From contig JAKQIM010000042.1 of assembly GCA_029557965.1 (NCBI GenBank), positions 16,377 to 80,376 of the forward strand: DNA of 64,000 bases, written 5' to 3'. Shown here one piece after another: positions 17,517-29,572 of this stretch. The notes under the pieces were generated by a model. It ran no database searches. It had not been told where the DNA came from and saw nothing but the letters and a program-made list of their open reading frames with translations. Within the stretch, counting starts at the first letter, position 1. Every line of letters starts with the position of its first letter. The translations under genes and the position numbers were made by a program. The stretch is from Chloroflexota bacterium (GTDB taxonomy: Bacteria; Chloroflexota; Anaerolineae; Anaerolineales; UBA4823).

Positions 17517-18590
17517 ATGCCAGAAACTGCCCACGAGCTTGTAGTCAACCTGCACATGCATACGCCCTATTCCGACGGGCATTGCTCTCACGACCAGATC
17601 GCCGCCGCGGCCATGCGCAGCGGGCTGGACGCTGTCATCGTCACCGACCATAACGTTTGGGTGGGAGGGCCAGAGGATTATTATAAAGATGGCGACCGCC
17701 GGGTATTGCTATTGGTCGGGGAAGAGATCCACGACCAGGCGCGCGACCCACAGAAGAACCACATGTTGGTCTTCGGCGCGCATCGCGAGCTGGCTACGCA
17801 TGCCTATGCCCCCCAACGCTTGCTGAACGCCGTCAACCAGGCCGGGGGGCTGGCCTTTTTCGCCCATCCGGTAGACCCTGAGGCCCCGGCCGTGGGCGAG
17901 GGGGATATCTCGTGGGTAGATTGGGACCTGATCGGCTACACCGGTATCGAATTGTGGAACAGCTTCTCAGAATTCAAGGGGCTGCTCAAGAGCAAACTGC
18001 ACGGCCTGTTCTATGCCTATAGCCCAAACCGGGTGGCAAGCGGTCCTTATCCCGAGGCCTTTGCCAGGTGGGATACGCTGTTGGGGCAGGGCAAGCGCGT
18101 GGTAGCGATCGGCGGCTCAGATGCGCATGGCATGCCGGCCCGGCTGGGACCGCTTCGCCGCACCCTCTTTCCATACGAATTCCATTTCCGCTGCATCAAC
18201 ACCCATGTCATCGTCCCGCGCCCCCTGGGGAACGATGCGCTTGCCGATGGGCAGATGATCATCGACGCGCTGCGCCAGGGGCACTGTTTTATTGGCTATG
18301 ACCTGCCGGCTTCGACGCGCGGGTTCCGCATCCTTGTCCACGGCGCCGAAAGAAGCGTTGGCATGGGCGACGAAATCTCCAGCAAGAACGGGGTCACCTT
18401 CCAGATCCGCCTGCCGATGCGCACCGAATGCGTGCTCTTCAAGGATGGCAAGCCGGCGCGCACCTGGAAAAACCACGAGTTGTGCACCTACATCACCACC
18501 GAGCCGGGCGTCTACCGTGTGGAGGCTTACATCCGTTACCTGGGCAAGCGGCGGCACTGGATCATTTCAAACCCGGTCTATGTTCGATGA
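17517..18590 (+). CDS. PHP-domain phosphoesterase
   Basis: About 357 residues from ATG 17517 (a GTG at 17475 is possible but lies in the secG promoter). PHP metal motifs in order: NLHMHTPYSDGH, VTDHNVW, VGEEIH, FFAHPVD, and IGGSDAHGM. These bind three metals and hydrolyse phosphoesters such as nucleotide or histidinol phosphates. A C-terminal domain of about 90 residues with beta structure follows. Substrate unknown. Monocistronic, divergent from secG. Confidence 0.88.
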   Translation: MPETAHELVVNLHMHTPYSDGHCSHDQIAAAAMRSGLDAVIVTDHNVWVGGPEDYYKDGDRRVLLLVGEEIHDQARDPQKNHMLVFGAHRELATHAYAPQRLLNAVNQAGGLAFFAHPVDPEAPAVGEGDISWVDWDLIGYTGIELWNSFSEFKGLLKSKLHGLFYAYSPNRVASGPYPEAFARWDTLLGQGKRVVAIGGSDAHGMPARLGPLRRTLFPYEFHFRCINTHVIVPRPLGNDALADGQMIIDALRQGHCFIGYDLPASTRGFRILVHGAERSVGMGDEISSKNGVTFQIRLPMRTECVLFKDGKPARTWKNHELCTYITTEPGVYRVEAYIRYLGKRRHWIISNPVYVR

Positions 18591-18670
18591 TTACCGCCTT
18601 TATGATATACTCACATCTACCCTGATAAGCGGGCACCATCCACTATTCACGATCCACCATCCACTTTAAA

Positions 18671-20713
18671 ATGGACTTCCAACTTAAAGCCCCCTTCCAA
18701 CCTACCGGCGACCAGCCCGAAGCGATTCGCAAGCTGTTACAAGGCATTCGCGGCAGCCAAAAGCACCAGGTTCTACTAGGCGCTACCGGCACAGGCAAGA
18801 CCTTCACCATGGCCTCCATCATCGCAGAGACAAACATGCCAGCCCTGGTGATGGCCCACAACAAGACCCTGGCCGCGCAGTTGTATGCTGAATTCAAAGA
18901 GTTCTTCCCTGAGAACGCCGTAGAATACTTCGTCTCGTATTACGATTACTACCAGCCTGAGGCTTACGTACCGCGGCGCGACCTGTATATCGAAAAAGAA
19001 ACTGATATCAACGAAGAGATCGAACGCCTGCGCCTCGCCGCCACCACCTCGCTCATGTCAAGGCGAGATGTGATCATCGTGGCATCGGTCTCTTGCATTT
19101 ACGGCCTGGGCAACCCGGCAGAGTATGGACGGGTGGTGATCAACATCGAAGCCAACAAGATCTACCGCCGCAACGCCCTGCTGCGCGACCTGGTTGAGGC
19201 GCAATACGAGCGTAACGATACCGAGCTGCGCCCGGCTACCTTCCGCGTGCGCGGCGACACGCTGGAAGTGATGCCCGCCTATCAAGACCGCCAGGGCTAC
19301 CGGATCACCTTCTTTGGGGATGAGGTCGAGCGCATTGTCGACTTCGACGCCGTCACCGGCGAGCTGAAGCGCGAGCTGCCCACTGTGGCAATCTACCCGG
19401 CCAAGCACTACATCGCCGCCGAAGACAAGCTCAAATCTGCCATCACCGATATTGAGACCGAACTACAAGAGCGGATCAATCTCTTCAAATCACAAGAGAA
19501 GTATCTGGAGGCCCAGCGCATCGAACAGCGCACCATGTACGACCTGGAAATGCTGCGCGAAGTAGGTTACTGTTCGGGCATCGAAAACTATTCGCGCCAC
19601 CTGGACCAGCGGGCAGAGGGCACCCCGCCCTGGACGTTGGTGGATTACCTGCCCAGCGATTACCTTCTTTTCATCGACGAGTCGCACATGACCATCCCCC
19701 AGGTGCGCGGCATGTTCAACGGCGACCGCTCACGTAAAGGCACGCTGGTAGATTACGGTTTCCGCCTGCCCTCGGCGATGGATAACCGCCCGCTCAAGTT
19801 CAAAGAGTTCGAAGAACGCATGGGCTATACCATCTACACATCTGCCACCCCCGGCCCCTACGAGATGGAACGCGCCGAGCAGGTGGTCGAGCAGATCATC
19901 CGTCCCACCGGCCTGGTAGACCCGCAGATCGAGGTGCGCGGGGTCACCGGGCAGATCGAAGACCTGATCCGCGAGATCCGCCAGCGCGTGGAGGTGGGCC
20001 AACGCACCCTGGTCACCACCCTCACCAAGCGCATGGCTGAGAAACTCTCAGATTACCTGATGGAGATGGGCATCAAGGTGCATTACCTGCACTCAGAGGT
20101 CGAGTCGCTGGAGCGTATCGGCATCCTGCGCGACCTGCGCCTGGGCGTGTTTGACGTGGTGGTGGGCATCAACCTGCTGCGCGAAGGCCTGGACCTGCCC
20201 GAAGTTTCATTGGTGGCGATCTTGGATGCAGATAAAGAAGGCTTCTTGCGCTCAGAAACCGCCCTTATCCAGACCATCGGGCGCGCCGCCCGCCATGTGC
20301 AGGGCAAGGTCATCATGTACGCCGACCGCCAAACCGATTCGATGAAGCGCGCCATCGAAGAGACCAACCGCCGCCGCGACAAGCAAGAGGCTTACAACCG
20401 GGTCCACGGCATTGAACCGCTCAGCATTGTCAAGGCGGTGCGAGACCTGACCGACCAGTTGGGAGGGCGCGCCGCCCTGGCTGAGAAGAAGGCCGAATAC
20501 CGCGCTGGCTCAGCGCGCAGCGGCATGCCCAAGAATGAGCTGAAACGCCTGATCGAGGAATTGGAAAAGCAGATGAAAGATGCGGCCCGCAACCTGGAGT
20601 TTGAGAAAGCTGCCGTGCTGCGCGACCAGGTCTTCGAGCTGCGCGGTGTGCTGGCAGAAGAGAACAACGCCCCACCCTGGGAGCGAGTGCGCTACCTGGC
20701 GGGTGAAGCATAA
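18671..20713 (+). CDS. uvrB: Excinuclease ABC subunit B
   Basis: 680 residues. Damage-verification helicase of nucleotide excision repair. Walker [11 protein letters not shown], beta-hairpin region [25 protein letters not shown]-like FIDESHMT, helicase motifs V/VI ([22 protein letters not shown]), and a C-terminal UVR motif ([22 protein letters not shown]) that docks UvrC. Complete and of normal length. A short leader with an ATGATATACT -10-like stretch precedes it. Confidence 0.98.
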   Translation: MDFQLKAPFQPTGDQPEAIRKLLQGIRGSQKHQVLLGATGTGKTFTMASIIAETNMPALVMAHNKTLAAQLYAEFKEFFPENAVEYFVSYYDYYQPEAYVPRRDLYIEKETDINEEIERLRLAATTSLMSRRDVIIVASVSCIYGLGNPAEYGRVVINIEANKIYRRNALLRDLVEAQYERNDTELRPATFRVRGDTLEVMPAYQDRQGYRITFFGDEVERIVDFDAVTGELKRELPTVAIYPAKHYIAAEDKLKSAITDIETELQERINLFKSQEKYLEAQRIEQRTMYDLEMLREVGYCSGIENYSRHLDQRAEGTPPWTLVDYLPSDYLLFIDESHMTIPQVRGMFNGDRSRKGTLVDYGFRLPSAMDNRPLKFKEFEERMGYTIYTSATPGPYEMERAEQVVEQIIRPTGLVDPQIEVRGVTGQIEDLIREIRQRVEVGQRTLVTTLTKRMAEKLSDYLMEMGIKVHYLHSEVESLERIGILRDLRLGVFDVVVGINLLREGLDLPEVSLVAILDADKEGFLRSETALIQTIGRAARHVQGKVIMYADRQTDSMKRAIEETNRRRDKQEAYNRVHGIEPLSIVKAVRDLTDQLGGRAALAEKKAEYRAGSARSGMPKNELKRLIEELEKQMKDAARNLEFEKAAVLRDQVFELRGVLAEENNAPPWERVRYLAGEA

Positions 20714-20722
20714 ATCAAAAAG

Positions 20723-20756
20723 CGTGTGCTGAGGCAGTTTACCAGCACACGTTTTT
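20723..20756 (+). terminator. uvrB terminator
   Basis: CGTGTGCTG (20723-20731) pairs with CAGCACACG (20743-20751), followed by TTTTT. Confidence 0.9.
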
Positions 20757-20782
20757 TGTATCATCGAAATATCCATCCCTTT

Positions 20783-20825
20783 TTCACAACCTCTTCACAA
20801 CTCCTTCACATCTCTCTGCTAAACT
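20783..20825 (+). promoter_or_regulatory. Response-regulator binding site and promoter
   Basis: Three direct TTCACA repeats at 20783, 20794 and 20805, each 11 bases apart, then a -10-like TAAACT at 20820. The TTCACA-N5 spacing is that of PhoB/PhoP/OmpR-family boxes, placed where the -35 would be. The adjacent response regulator is the obvious candidate. Confidence 0.7.
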
Positions 20826-20873
20826 ATAGGCAGTACAAACCTACTGGTAAAAAATCAAACAGGAGAGAATATC

Positions 20874-21410
20874 ATGTTGAAAAAACTTTTGTGGATCGGT
20901 GCTGGTTTTCTATTGGCAGTGGTGGTGATGGGTGTGACGGGCCTGGCTTATGCACAAACCCAAAATCCCCCCGACGAGGTGGGAAGCTGCCTGGGCATGG
21001 CTGGAAACTGCGATGGCTCTGGCATGATGGCTGGCGGACACGGCAGGCACGGCCAAGGCGGCGGGATGATGCAGGGCGCTGGCCCTGGCAGGATGGGTGG
21101 CGCTGGCGGCCCCGGTCGCCAGGGCGGATGGATGCAGGAGTACACCCTGCCCCTCGTGGCAGAGGCTCTGGGCCTGAGCGTTGAAGACCTGCAAGGGCGC
21201 TTCGAGGCCGGCGAAACCGCCTGGACCATTGCCCAGGAGCAGGGTCTGACGGCAGACGCCTTCGGCGAACTGATGACCCAGGTGCACACCGATGCCCTGG
21301 CCCAGGCCGTGGCAGACGGGCTGCTGACCCAAGAACAGGCCGATGCCAGGCTGGCGCACATGAACCAGATGCGGCAAAACGGCCCCAACTGCCCGCTGAA
21401 CAACCCATAA
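20874..21410 (+). CDS. Exported Met/Gly/His-rich protein
   Basis: 178 residues with a signal peptide (KKLLWIGAGFLLAVVVMGVTGLAYA). Residues 38-88 are low complexity, rich in Gly, Met and His (CDGSGMMAGGHGRHGQGGG, MMQGAG), as in copper- or silver-binding periplasmic proteins. The C-terminal third is helical with two similar blocks (LGLSVEDLQGRFEAGETAW, and QGLTADAFGELMTQV), followed by ADGLLTQEQADARLAHM. No known family name can be given. It stands in front of a two-component system and behind a response-regulator site, so it is a probable output or accessory of that system. Metal binding is inference. Confidence 0.7.
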   Translation: MLKKLLWIGAGFLLAVVVMGVTGLAYAQTQNPPDEVGSCLGMAGNCDGSGMMAGGHGRHGQGGGMMQGAGPGRMGGAGGPGRQGGWMQEYTLPLVAEALGLSVEDLQGRFEAGETAWTIAQEQGLTADAFGELMTQVHTDALAQAVADGLLTQEQADARLAHMNQMRQNGPNCPLNNP

Positions 21411-21426
21411 TCAACTAGTTTTTCAG

Positions 21427-21471
21427 AACGAAGGTGAAGCTGTGCAATTGCACGGCTTCACCTTCGTTTTT
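21427..21471 (+). terminator. Terminator between Met-rich protein and response regulator
   Basis: AACGAAGGTGAAGC (21427-21440) pairs with GCTTCACCTTCGTT (21455-21468), with an inner GTGCAATTGCAC palindrome and a T tail. It would separate or attenuate the regulator genes. Confidence 0.85.
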
Positions 21472-21487
21472 CGAATATAATCATGCT

Positions 21488-22180
21488 ATGTCAACTATCC
21501 TGATCATTGAAGATGAGCCCGAGCTGGTGAAGGTGCTGCGCTCATATCTCGAGCAGGCCGGGTTCAACGTGCTGGCGGCCGGGCGCGGTGATACGGGCCT
21601 ATCTACCTGGGAACAGAAACACCCAGACCTGGTGATCCTGGATCTGAACCTGCCCGGCATGGATGGTCTGGACGTGGCGCGTGCCATGCGCCGAAAAAGC
21701 AATACGCCGATCATCATGCTGACCGCCCGCGTGGATGAAACAGACCAATTGATTGGCCTGGAATTGGGGGCAGATGATTATATTCCCAAGCCCTTCTCGC
21801 CGCGGGTGGTAGTGGCCCGCGTGCGCGCCCTGCTGCGCCGGGCAGAACCCACCGCCGCCGCCCAGGTGCTGCGCAGCGCCGATCTAGAGATCGACCTGGA
21901 TGCGCACACCGCGACCCGCGCCGGGCAAGCGGTTGAGCTGACCCCCACCGAATTCAGCCTGCTGACGGTAATGGCATCTCAGCCCGGGCGGGCTTTCAGC
22001 CGGCTGCAATTGCTAGAAGCCACCCAGGGCACGGCCTATGAAGGTTACGAACGCACGATCGACGCCCACATCAAGAACCTGCGCGCCAAGCTGGAGCCCG
22101 ATTCTGCTGGCGGGCGTAAAAACCCACGCTACATTGAAACCGTCTTCGGTGTAGGCTACCGCTTTGTAAAGGGGGAATGA
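21488..22180 (+). CDS. OmpR/PhoB-family response regulator
   Basis: 230 residues from ATG 21488; the earlier start at 21434 lies in the terminator. Receiver domain: acidic pair IIEDEPE, phospho-Asp in VILDLNLPGMDG, TAR switch Thr, and KPF Lys. The C-terminal winged helix ends RTIDAHIKNLRAKLE...GVGYRFVKGE. It probably binds the TTCACA repeats at 20783. Part of an operon with a permease and kinase (gaps of 4 and 16 bases). Confidence 0.95.
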   Translation: MSTILIIEDEPELVKVLRSYLEQAGFNVLAAGRGDTGLSTWEQKHPDLVILDLNLPGMDGLDVARAMRRKSNTPIIMLTARVDETDQLIGLELGADDYIPKPFSPRVVVARVRALLRRAEPTAAAQVLRSADLEIDLDAHTATRAGQAVELTPTEFSLLTVMASQPGRAFSRLQLLEATQGTAYEGYERTIDAHIKNLRAKLEPDSAGGRKNPRYIETVFGVGYRFVKGE

Positions 22181-22184
22181 ACGA

Positions 22185-23411
22185 ATGCCTGCGCTAACCC
22201 TGGCTGCCTGGCTGGTGATCTTATTAACCCTGGTGGGTGTGGCCATTGGGCGCTACCCCTGGCTGCGCATGAACCGCGCCACTATTGCCCTGGTGGGGGC
22301 CACGCTCTTGATCTTGCTCAGTGCCATCTCACTGCAGGGGGCCTACGCCGCCCTGGATTTGAACACCCTGACCCTCTTGTTCGCCATGATGATCATCAAT
22401 GTAAACCTGCGCCTGGCAGGTTTCTTCCAACTGGTCACCGGGGCGGTCATTCGCTGGGCGCGCAACCCGCGCATCTTGCTGGCATTGTTCATTGTCGTTT
22501 CAGGCGTGCTCTCAGCCATCTTTTTAAACGACACCATCGTGCTCATGTTCACCCCCCTGGTGTTAGAGATTACCGCATCCTTGCGCCGCAATCCCATCCC
22601 CTACCTGGTGGGGCTGGTCTCAGCCGCCAACATTGGCTCTACCGCCACTATCACCGGCAACCCGCAGAACATGATCATCGGCATTGCTTCGGGCATTCCC
22701 TTCGTCAAGTTCACCGCTTACCTGGCGCCGGTCGCCATTGCCGGGCTGGTTGTGGCCTGGCTGGTGCTGGTGCTGGTCTACCGGCAAGAATTCTCCTCCG
22801 GCGCATTTGAGCAAGTCTACCAGATGCCGCCGCGCACTTACCGGCCTTTACTGCGCAAGAGCATGCTGGCAGCCGGCCTGATGCTGGTGGCCTTTGTGAT
22901 CGGGCTGCCCATCCCGTTGGCGGCCCTGGCCGCAGCCGGTTTGCTCTTGATCACCCGCCGCCTCAAGCCGCGGCGCGTCTTCCTCGAGATGGACTGGTCT
23001 TTGCTGGTCTTCTTCTCTGGCCTTTTCATCGTCACCGGCGCCATCGAAACCACCGGCCTGACTGAGCGTTTGTTTGCCATTGCCCTGCCCGTGGCCGAGA
23101 AGGGGGTGGCGGCCCTGAGCGGGGTGGCAGTGGTGCTCAGCAACCTGGTTTCAAACGTCCCGGCAGTGCTGCTTTTCCGCCCGCTGGTGCCGGCTTTTCC
23201 AGATCCGCAGCGCACCTGGCTGACCCTGGCCATGGCCACCACTCTGGCGGGCAACCTGACCCTGCTGGGTTCGGTCGCCAACCTGATCGTAGCCGAGACC
23301 GCCAAAGCGCGCGGCGTGCACCTGACCTTCGGCGAATATCTCAAAGCCGGCGTGCCGATCACGCTCAGCTCTTTGGCCATCGGCATCATCTGGCTCTCGC
23401 TCATACCCTGA
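22185..23411 (+). CDS. Ion transporter superfamily (ArsB/NhaD/CitM-like) permease
   Basis: 408 residues, about 11 hydrophobic helices. The two half-sites of the family can be seen: ...SAIFLNDTIVLMFTPLVLEI and GSTATITGNPQNMIIG in the first half, and VLSNLVSNVPAVLLF and LTLLGSVANLIVAE in the second. Members move anions or exchange Na+/H+; ArsB, citrate and NhaD-type activities are all possible. It lies between a response regulator and its kinase, which suggests its substrate is linked to the signal. Confidence 0.85.
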   Translation: MPALTLAAWLVILLTLVGVAIGRYPWLRMNRATIALVGATLLILLSAISLQGAYAALDLNTLTLLFAMMIINVNLRLAGFFQLVTGAVIRWARNPRILLALFIVVSGVLSAIFLNDTIVLMFTPLVLEITASLRRNPIPYLVGLVSAANIGSTATITGNPQNMIIGIASGIPFVKFTAYLAPVAIAGLVVAWLVLVLVYRQEFSSGAFEQVYQMPPRTYRPLLRKSMLAAGLMLVAFVIGLPIPLAALAAAGLLLITRRLKPRRVFLEMDWSLLVFFSGLFIVTGAIETTGLTERLFAIALPVAEKGVAALSGVAVVLSNLVSNVPAVLLFRPLVPAFPDPQRTWLTLAMATTLAGNLTLLGSVANLIVAETAKARGVHLTFGEYLKAGVPITLSSLAIGIIWLSLIP

Positions 23412-23427
23412 TAAAAGCGGATTCTGT

Positions 23428-24837
23428 ATGCGCGTACGTTTATTCCTGGCTTTTGCATTGATCGTGCTGGCTTCGGTGGTCTCGGTGGCCCTGATCGCCC
23501 GGCAAAGCACAGCTCGCGAAGTGCGGGCCTTCATGTTTGGCAACGGCATGCGCAGCCTGGAACAGATCAGCCGCAACCTGGAAAGCTATTACCAGCAGTC
23601 TGAAAGCTGGGAAGGCGCCGAATCGCTGCTGGATTCGAGCATGGGCAGTGGGGGCGGAGGCGGGGGCATGGGTCCCATGTGGCAGCGCACCCCCGCCGCC
23701 GGCCAGGACACCGGCCAGGGCTCGATGATGGGCCAGCACTTGCGCCTGGCTGATGCCAACGGGAAGGTGGTGGCAGATTCTGCCGCCGAACCGGCCGGCC
23801 AACTGACCCGCTCCGAGCTGGACCTGGCTTCCCCATTGGAAGTGAACGGCGAGGTTGTTGGCTACCTGTGGGCGCAGAGCAGCATGGGCTACACCGCCAA
23901 CGATGAACAATTTTTGATCAGCCGCCTGAACCAGGCGGCATTATGGGCCGGGTTGATCGCGGGAACGCTTTCGCTGCTGCTGGCTCTATTGATGGCTTAT
24001 ACCCTGCTGCGCCCAATACACAACCTGACCCGCGCCGCCCGCCAATTGGCACAGGGCGACCTCTCGCAGCGCGTCCCGCAGCGCGGCAAAGGCGATGAGT
24101 TGAACACACTGGGCATGGCTTTTAACCAGATGGCTGATTCGCTCCAGCAGGCCGAGCAGGCCCGCCGGGCCATGACCGCCGACATTGCCCACGAGCTGCG
24201 CACGCCGCTTTCGGTGCAGCGCGCCAACCTGGAGGCCATGCAAGATGGCCTGTACCCACTCAACGCCGAAAGCTTGCAGCCGGTGCTGGAACAGAACCTG
24301 CTGCTCAGCCGTCTGGTGGATGACCTGCGCACCCTGGCCCTGGCCGATGCCGGGCAGTTGACCCTTGAACGGGTTCCAACCGACTTCCCCGCCCTGGTTG
24401 GCCGGGTGGTAGGGCGCTTCCAGGCGCAGGCGGCAGCACATCGTATCAACCTGGTCTACACCCCAGGCCCCGCGCCAGCCCCGGTTCAATTGCTGCTCGA
24501 CCCCATGCGCATCGAGCAGGTGCTCAACAACCTGCTTTCGAATGCCCTGCGCCACACGCCGGATGGCGGGCGGATCGAGCTGGACCTTTCGGCTGAGGGT
24601 GGCGCCGCGCCTGGCTCAATCCGCCTAGCTGTACACGACAGCGGCGCAGGCATTCCTTCTGAAAGCCTGCCGCACCTTTTCGAACGTTTTTACCGCGCCG
24701 ACAAATCCCGCGCCCGCCAGGAAGGTGGCAGCGGCCTGGGATTGACCATTGCCCGCCAGTTGGCCCAGGCCCACGGCGGCGACTTGACTGCCGCCAACCA
24801 TCCCCAGGGCGGGGCAGTGTTCACGTTGAGCTTGTAA
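23428..24837 (+). CDS. Sensor histidine kinase with Met/Gly-rich periplasmic loop
   Basis: 469 residues. TM1 about 5-25, an extracytoplasmic domain to about 165, TM2 about 170-195, HAMP 195-250, HisKA with ADIAHELRTPLSVQ (phospho-His), then HATPase_c with N box (NNLLSNALRHTP), DSGAGI and GGSGLGLTIAR. The outer domain has MGSGGGGGGMGPMW and QGSMMGQ, echoing the composition of the exported protein at 20874. It should phosphorylate the regulator at 21488. A metal (copper-like) signal is plausible but inferred only from Met content. Confidence 0.93.
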   Translation: MRVRLFLAFALIVLASVVSVALIARQSTAREVRAFMFGNGMRSLEQISRNLESYYQQSESWEGAESLLDSSMGSGGGGGGMGPMWQRTPAAGQDTGQGSMMGQHLRLADANGKVVADSAAEPAGQLTRSELDLASPLEVNGEVVGYLWAQSSMGYTANDEQFLISRLNQAALWAGLIAGTLSLLLALLMAYTLLRPIHNLTRAARQLAQGDLSQRVPQRGKGDELNTLGMAFNQMADSLQQAEQARRAMTADIAHELRTPLSVQRANLEAMQDGLYPLNAESLQPVLEQNLLLSRLVDDLRTLALADAGQLTLERVPTDFPALVGRVVGRFQAQAAAHRINLVYTPGPAPAPVQLLLDPMRIEQVLNNLLSNALRHTPDGGRIELDLSAEGGAAPGSIRLAVHDSGAGIPSESLPHLFERFYRADKSRARQEGGSGLGLTIARQLAQAHGGDLTAANHPQGGAVFTLSL

Positions 24838-24847
24838 ACCACATTCC

Positions 24848-25321
24848 ATGCCCACCAACAATGTCACTCGCCTGCTAGATTCGCACGCCATCCCTTACCA
24901 GGCCTTCGAGACGCCGCCCGAAAAGCTGGGCGCGCTCGAGACGGCCGCCATCTTGGGCGTGCCGCCTGAGCAAGTTTTCAAGACCATTGTCATCCTGCGC
25001 GAAGGCAAGGGCAAGCCCATCCTGGCGATCATCCCCGGCCCATTTGAAGTGGACCTAAAAAAACTGGCTAAAGCAGTGGGCGAAAAGAAACTCTCGCTGC
25101 CCACGGAGCGAGAAGCCGAACAATTGACCGGCCTGCAAGCCGGGGGCATCTCAGCCCTGGCACTGATGCACAAGGGCTTCCAGGTGGTGTTGGACGAGCT
25201 TTCAGGGCTGTTCGATGAGATCCACGTCTCTGGCGGGCAGCGCGGCCTGAACATCCGCCTGCCCGTAAAAGCCCTGGTCGAATTGACCAGGGCTTTGGTA
25301 GCAGACATCGTGGGGGATTAA
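24848..25321 (+). CDS. ybaK: YbaK/EbsC-type aminoacyl-tRNA deacylase
   Basis: 157 residues. Hydrolyses misacylated Cys-tRNA(Pro). The YbaK pattern is present: ETAAILGVPPEQVFKTIVIL, LAIIPGPFEVDLKKLAKAVG, LTGLQAGGISALAL (catalytic/substrate loop) and DEIHVSGGQRGLNI. Begins 10 bases after the kinase stop, so possibly read through from that operon, but no functional tie is evident. Confidence 0.92.
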   Translation: MPTNNVTRLLDSHAIPYQAFETPPEKLGALETAAILGVPPEQVFKTIVILREGKGKPILAIIPGPFEVDLKKLAKAVGEKKLSLPTEREAEQLTGLQAGGISALALMHKGFQVVLDELSGLFDEIHVSGGQRGLNIRLPVKALVELTRALVADIVGD

Positions 25322-25331
25322 GCAGCCGGGC

Positions 25332-25955
25332 TTAGAGGTCGATCGTGCCCAGCAGCTCACCATTCACATATACGTTGTAATCTCCGCCCGAGAAGCTGCC
25401 CAGCGGCAGGTTGGCCTCGAACGGCTCAAGCACGGTGATGCAGATCTTGGCGGGGTCGGCGAGCGAATACAGCTCGATATCCACCCGCTTTTGAGCTTCA
25501 TCCACCGTGATCACGGCCCGCAGTTGGTGACAGGGGTCGGGCAGGTTGCCGCGCAGCAGCGCGGTCGCCTGGACGGGGAAGCTTTCCATGACCAACAGTT
25601 CGCTCTGCGCCAGCTCGGGAAAAACGTTGCCCCGGGTGAGCGATTCATCACCTGGCTGAGGCGCGTACGGGGATTCAGCCGCCTGGCCGCTGTCTGAAGA
25701 GACCGGCGCTTCTGGTTCAGGATAGGGATAGGACGAGGAATCGGTGGGGACGACGTAAACCGTCTCAGGAGGCAGGTAGCTCTCTGGGTCCGCTGCCGTC
25801 GGAGCAGGCTGGTTGGACACGGGGGCCGGGTAAGCGGTGGGCTCGACAGGTGCAGGGGTGTTATCAGCCGGCAAACCACCTTCAGTTGGGGCGGCAGGGG
25901 CGCAGCCTGCCAGGAGCAGGGCTGCCACAGCCAGGGTTATCAATAACTTGTGCAT
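25332..25955 (-). CDS. Lipoprotein of unknown function
   Basis: 207 residues. Signal with lipobox (LLITLAVAALLLAGC). Residues 25-115 are a Pro/Ser/Thr/Tyr-rich spacer typical of surface lipoproteins. The C-terminal 100 residues form a beta-rich domain (CHQLRAVITVDEAQKRVDIELYS, VYVNGELLGTIDL) with two Cys that may form a disulfide. No named family. Convergent with ybaK, 10 bases apart. Confidence 0.75.
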   Translation of the reverse strand: MHKLLITLAVAALLLAGCAPAAPTEGGLPADNTPAPVEPTAYPAPVSNQPAPTAADPESYLPPETVYVVPTDSSSYPYPEPEAPVSSDSGQAAESPYAPQPGDESLTRGNVFPELAQSELLVMESFPVQATALLRGNLPDPCHQLRAVITVDEAQKRVDIELYSLADPAKICITVLEPFEANLPLGSFSGGDYNVYVNGELLGTIDL

Positions 25956-26057
25956 GGTTCAGATCTCCTTTCACAGTTGGATGAGCACATAGAATAGACG
26001 CCAGGGATATTTTAGCGGTTCCAGGCCCAAACCAAGATGAAGGTTTTCTAATCCGGC

Positions 26058-29039
<2,982 letters not shown>

Positions 29040-29052
29040 TGAGCACCTCGCT

Positions 29053-29484
29053 TCAGACATCGAAAACGATGTTCACTTCCAAACGCCCAGCCTGGCTGCG
29101 GATGGCCAGGTTATGGTAGGTAACGGCCTTGATCTCTTTCTCGCAGCCAGCCAGGGGGGCGCCATCCAAGACGGCGTACAGGGCCAACATGCCATCCGGG
29201 CCAGTCTGCACATCCAGATCGAAGGTATCAAACGCCAGGCCATCCTGCTGGGCCAGCCAGAGCAGCTCGCCCAAGAATTTCACCAGCAGGCTCTCGGCAT
29301 CTGGAGCATTCAAGGCCAGGCTTTGCGCCTGGCGCGGACCGGCAGCCAGGCGCGTGCCTGAGATGGCATACATGCCGCGGGCGGCTGTTTCGAGCAAAGC
29401 CGGCAGGTCGGGCGCCCAGGCTTCCAGCTCCCAATCGGCGGTATGGGCATGTTCGCAATAACCGGCAGGCAGCATTGTTTTCAT
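29053..29484 (-). CDS. Archease
   Basis: 143 residues. Family marks: HTADWELEA near the N-terminus (metal/Asp site), [12 protein letters not shown], and [12 protein letters not shown] near the C-terminus, ending in a beta strand with acidic residues (VNIVFDV). Archease speeds guanylylation and turnover of RtcB. Overlaps the alternative rtcB start by 8 bases and reads into it, so one operon. Confident on family from the conserved ends and context. Confidence 0.92.
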   Translation of the reverse strand: MKTMLPAGYCEHAHTADWELEAWAPDLPALLETAARGMYAISGTRLAAGPRQAQSLALNAPDAESLLVKFLGELLWLAQQDGLAFDTFDLDVQTGPDGMLALYAVLDGAPLAGCEKEIKAVTYHNLAIRSQAGRLEVNIVFDV

Positions 29485-29513
29485 CTCAACCTCAGTGTTA
29501 GTATAACATTTAA

Positions 29514-29550
29514 AACTGCCCCGGCGCTCGAACCTAGCGCCGGGGCAGTT
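29514..29550 (-). terminator. Terminator after the 968-residue exported protein gene
   Basis: 15-base-pair stem (29514-29528 with 29536-29550), a CAGTTTTAAA tail on the minus strand. Lies between that gene's stop and archease. Confidence 0.88.
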
Positions 29551-29572
29551 TTGCTTGCAAGCAAACCGTTGA

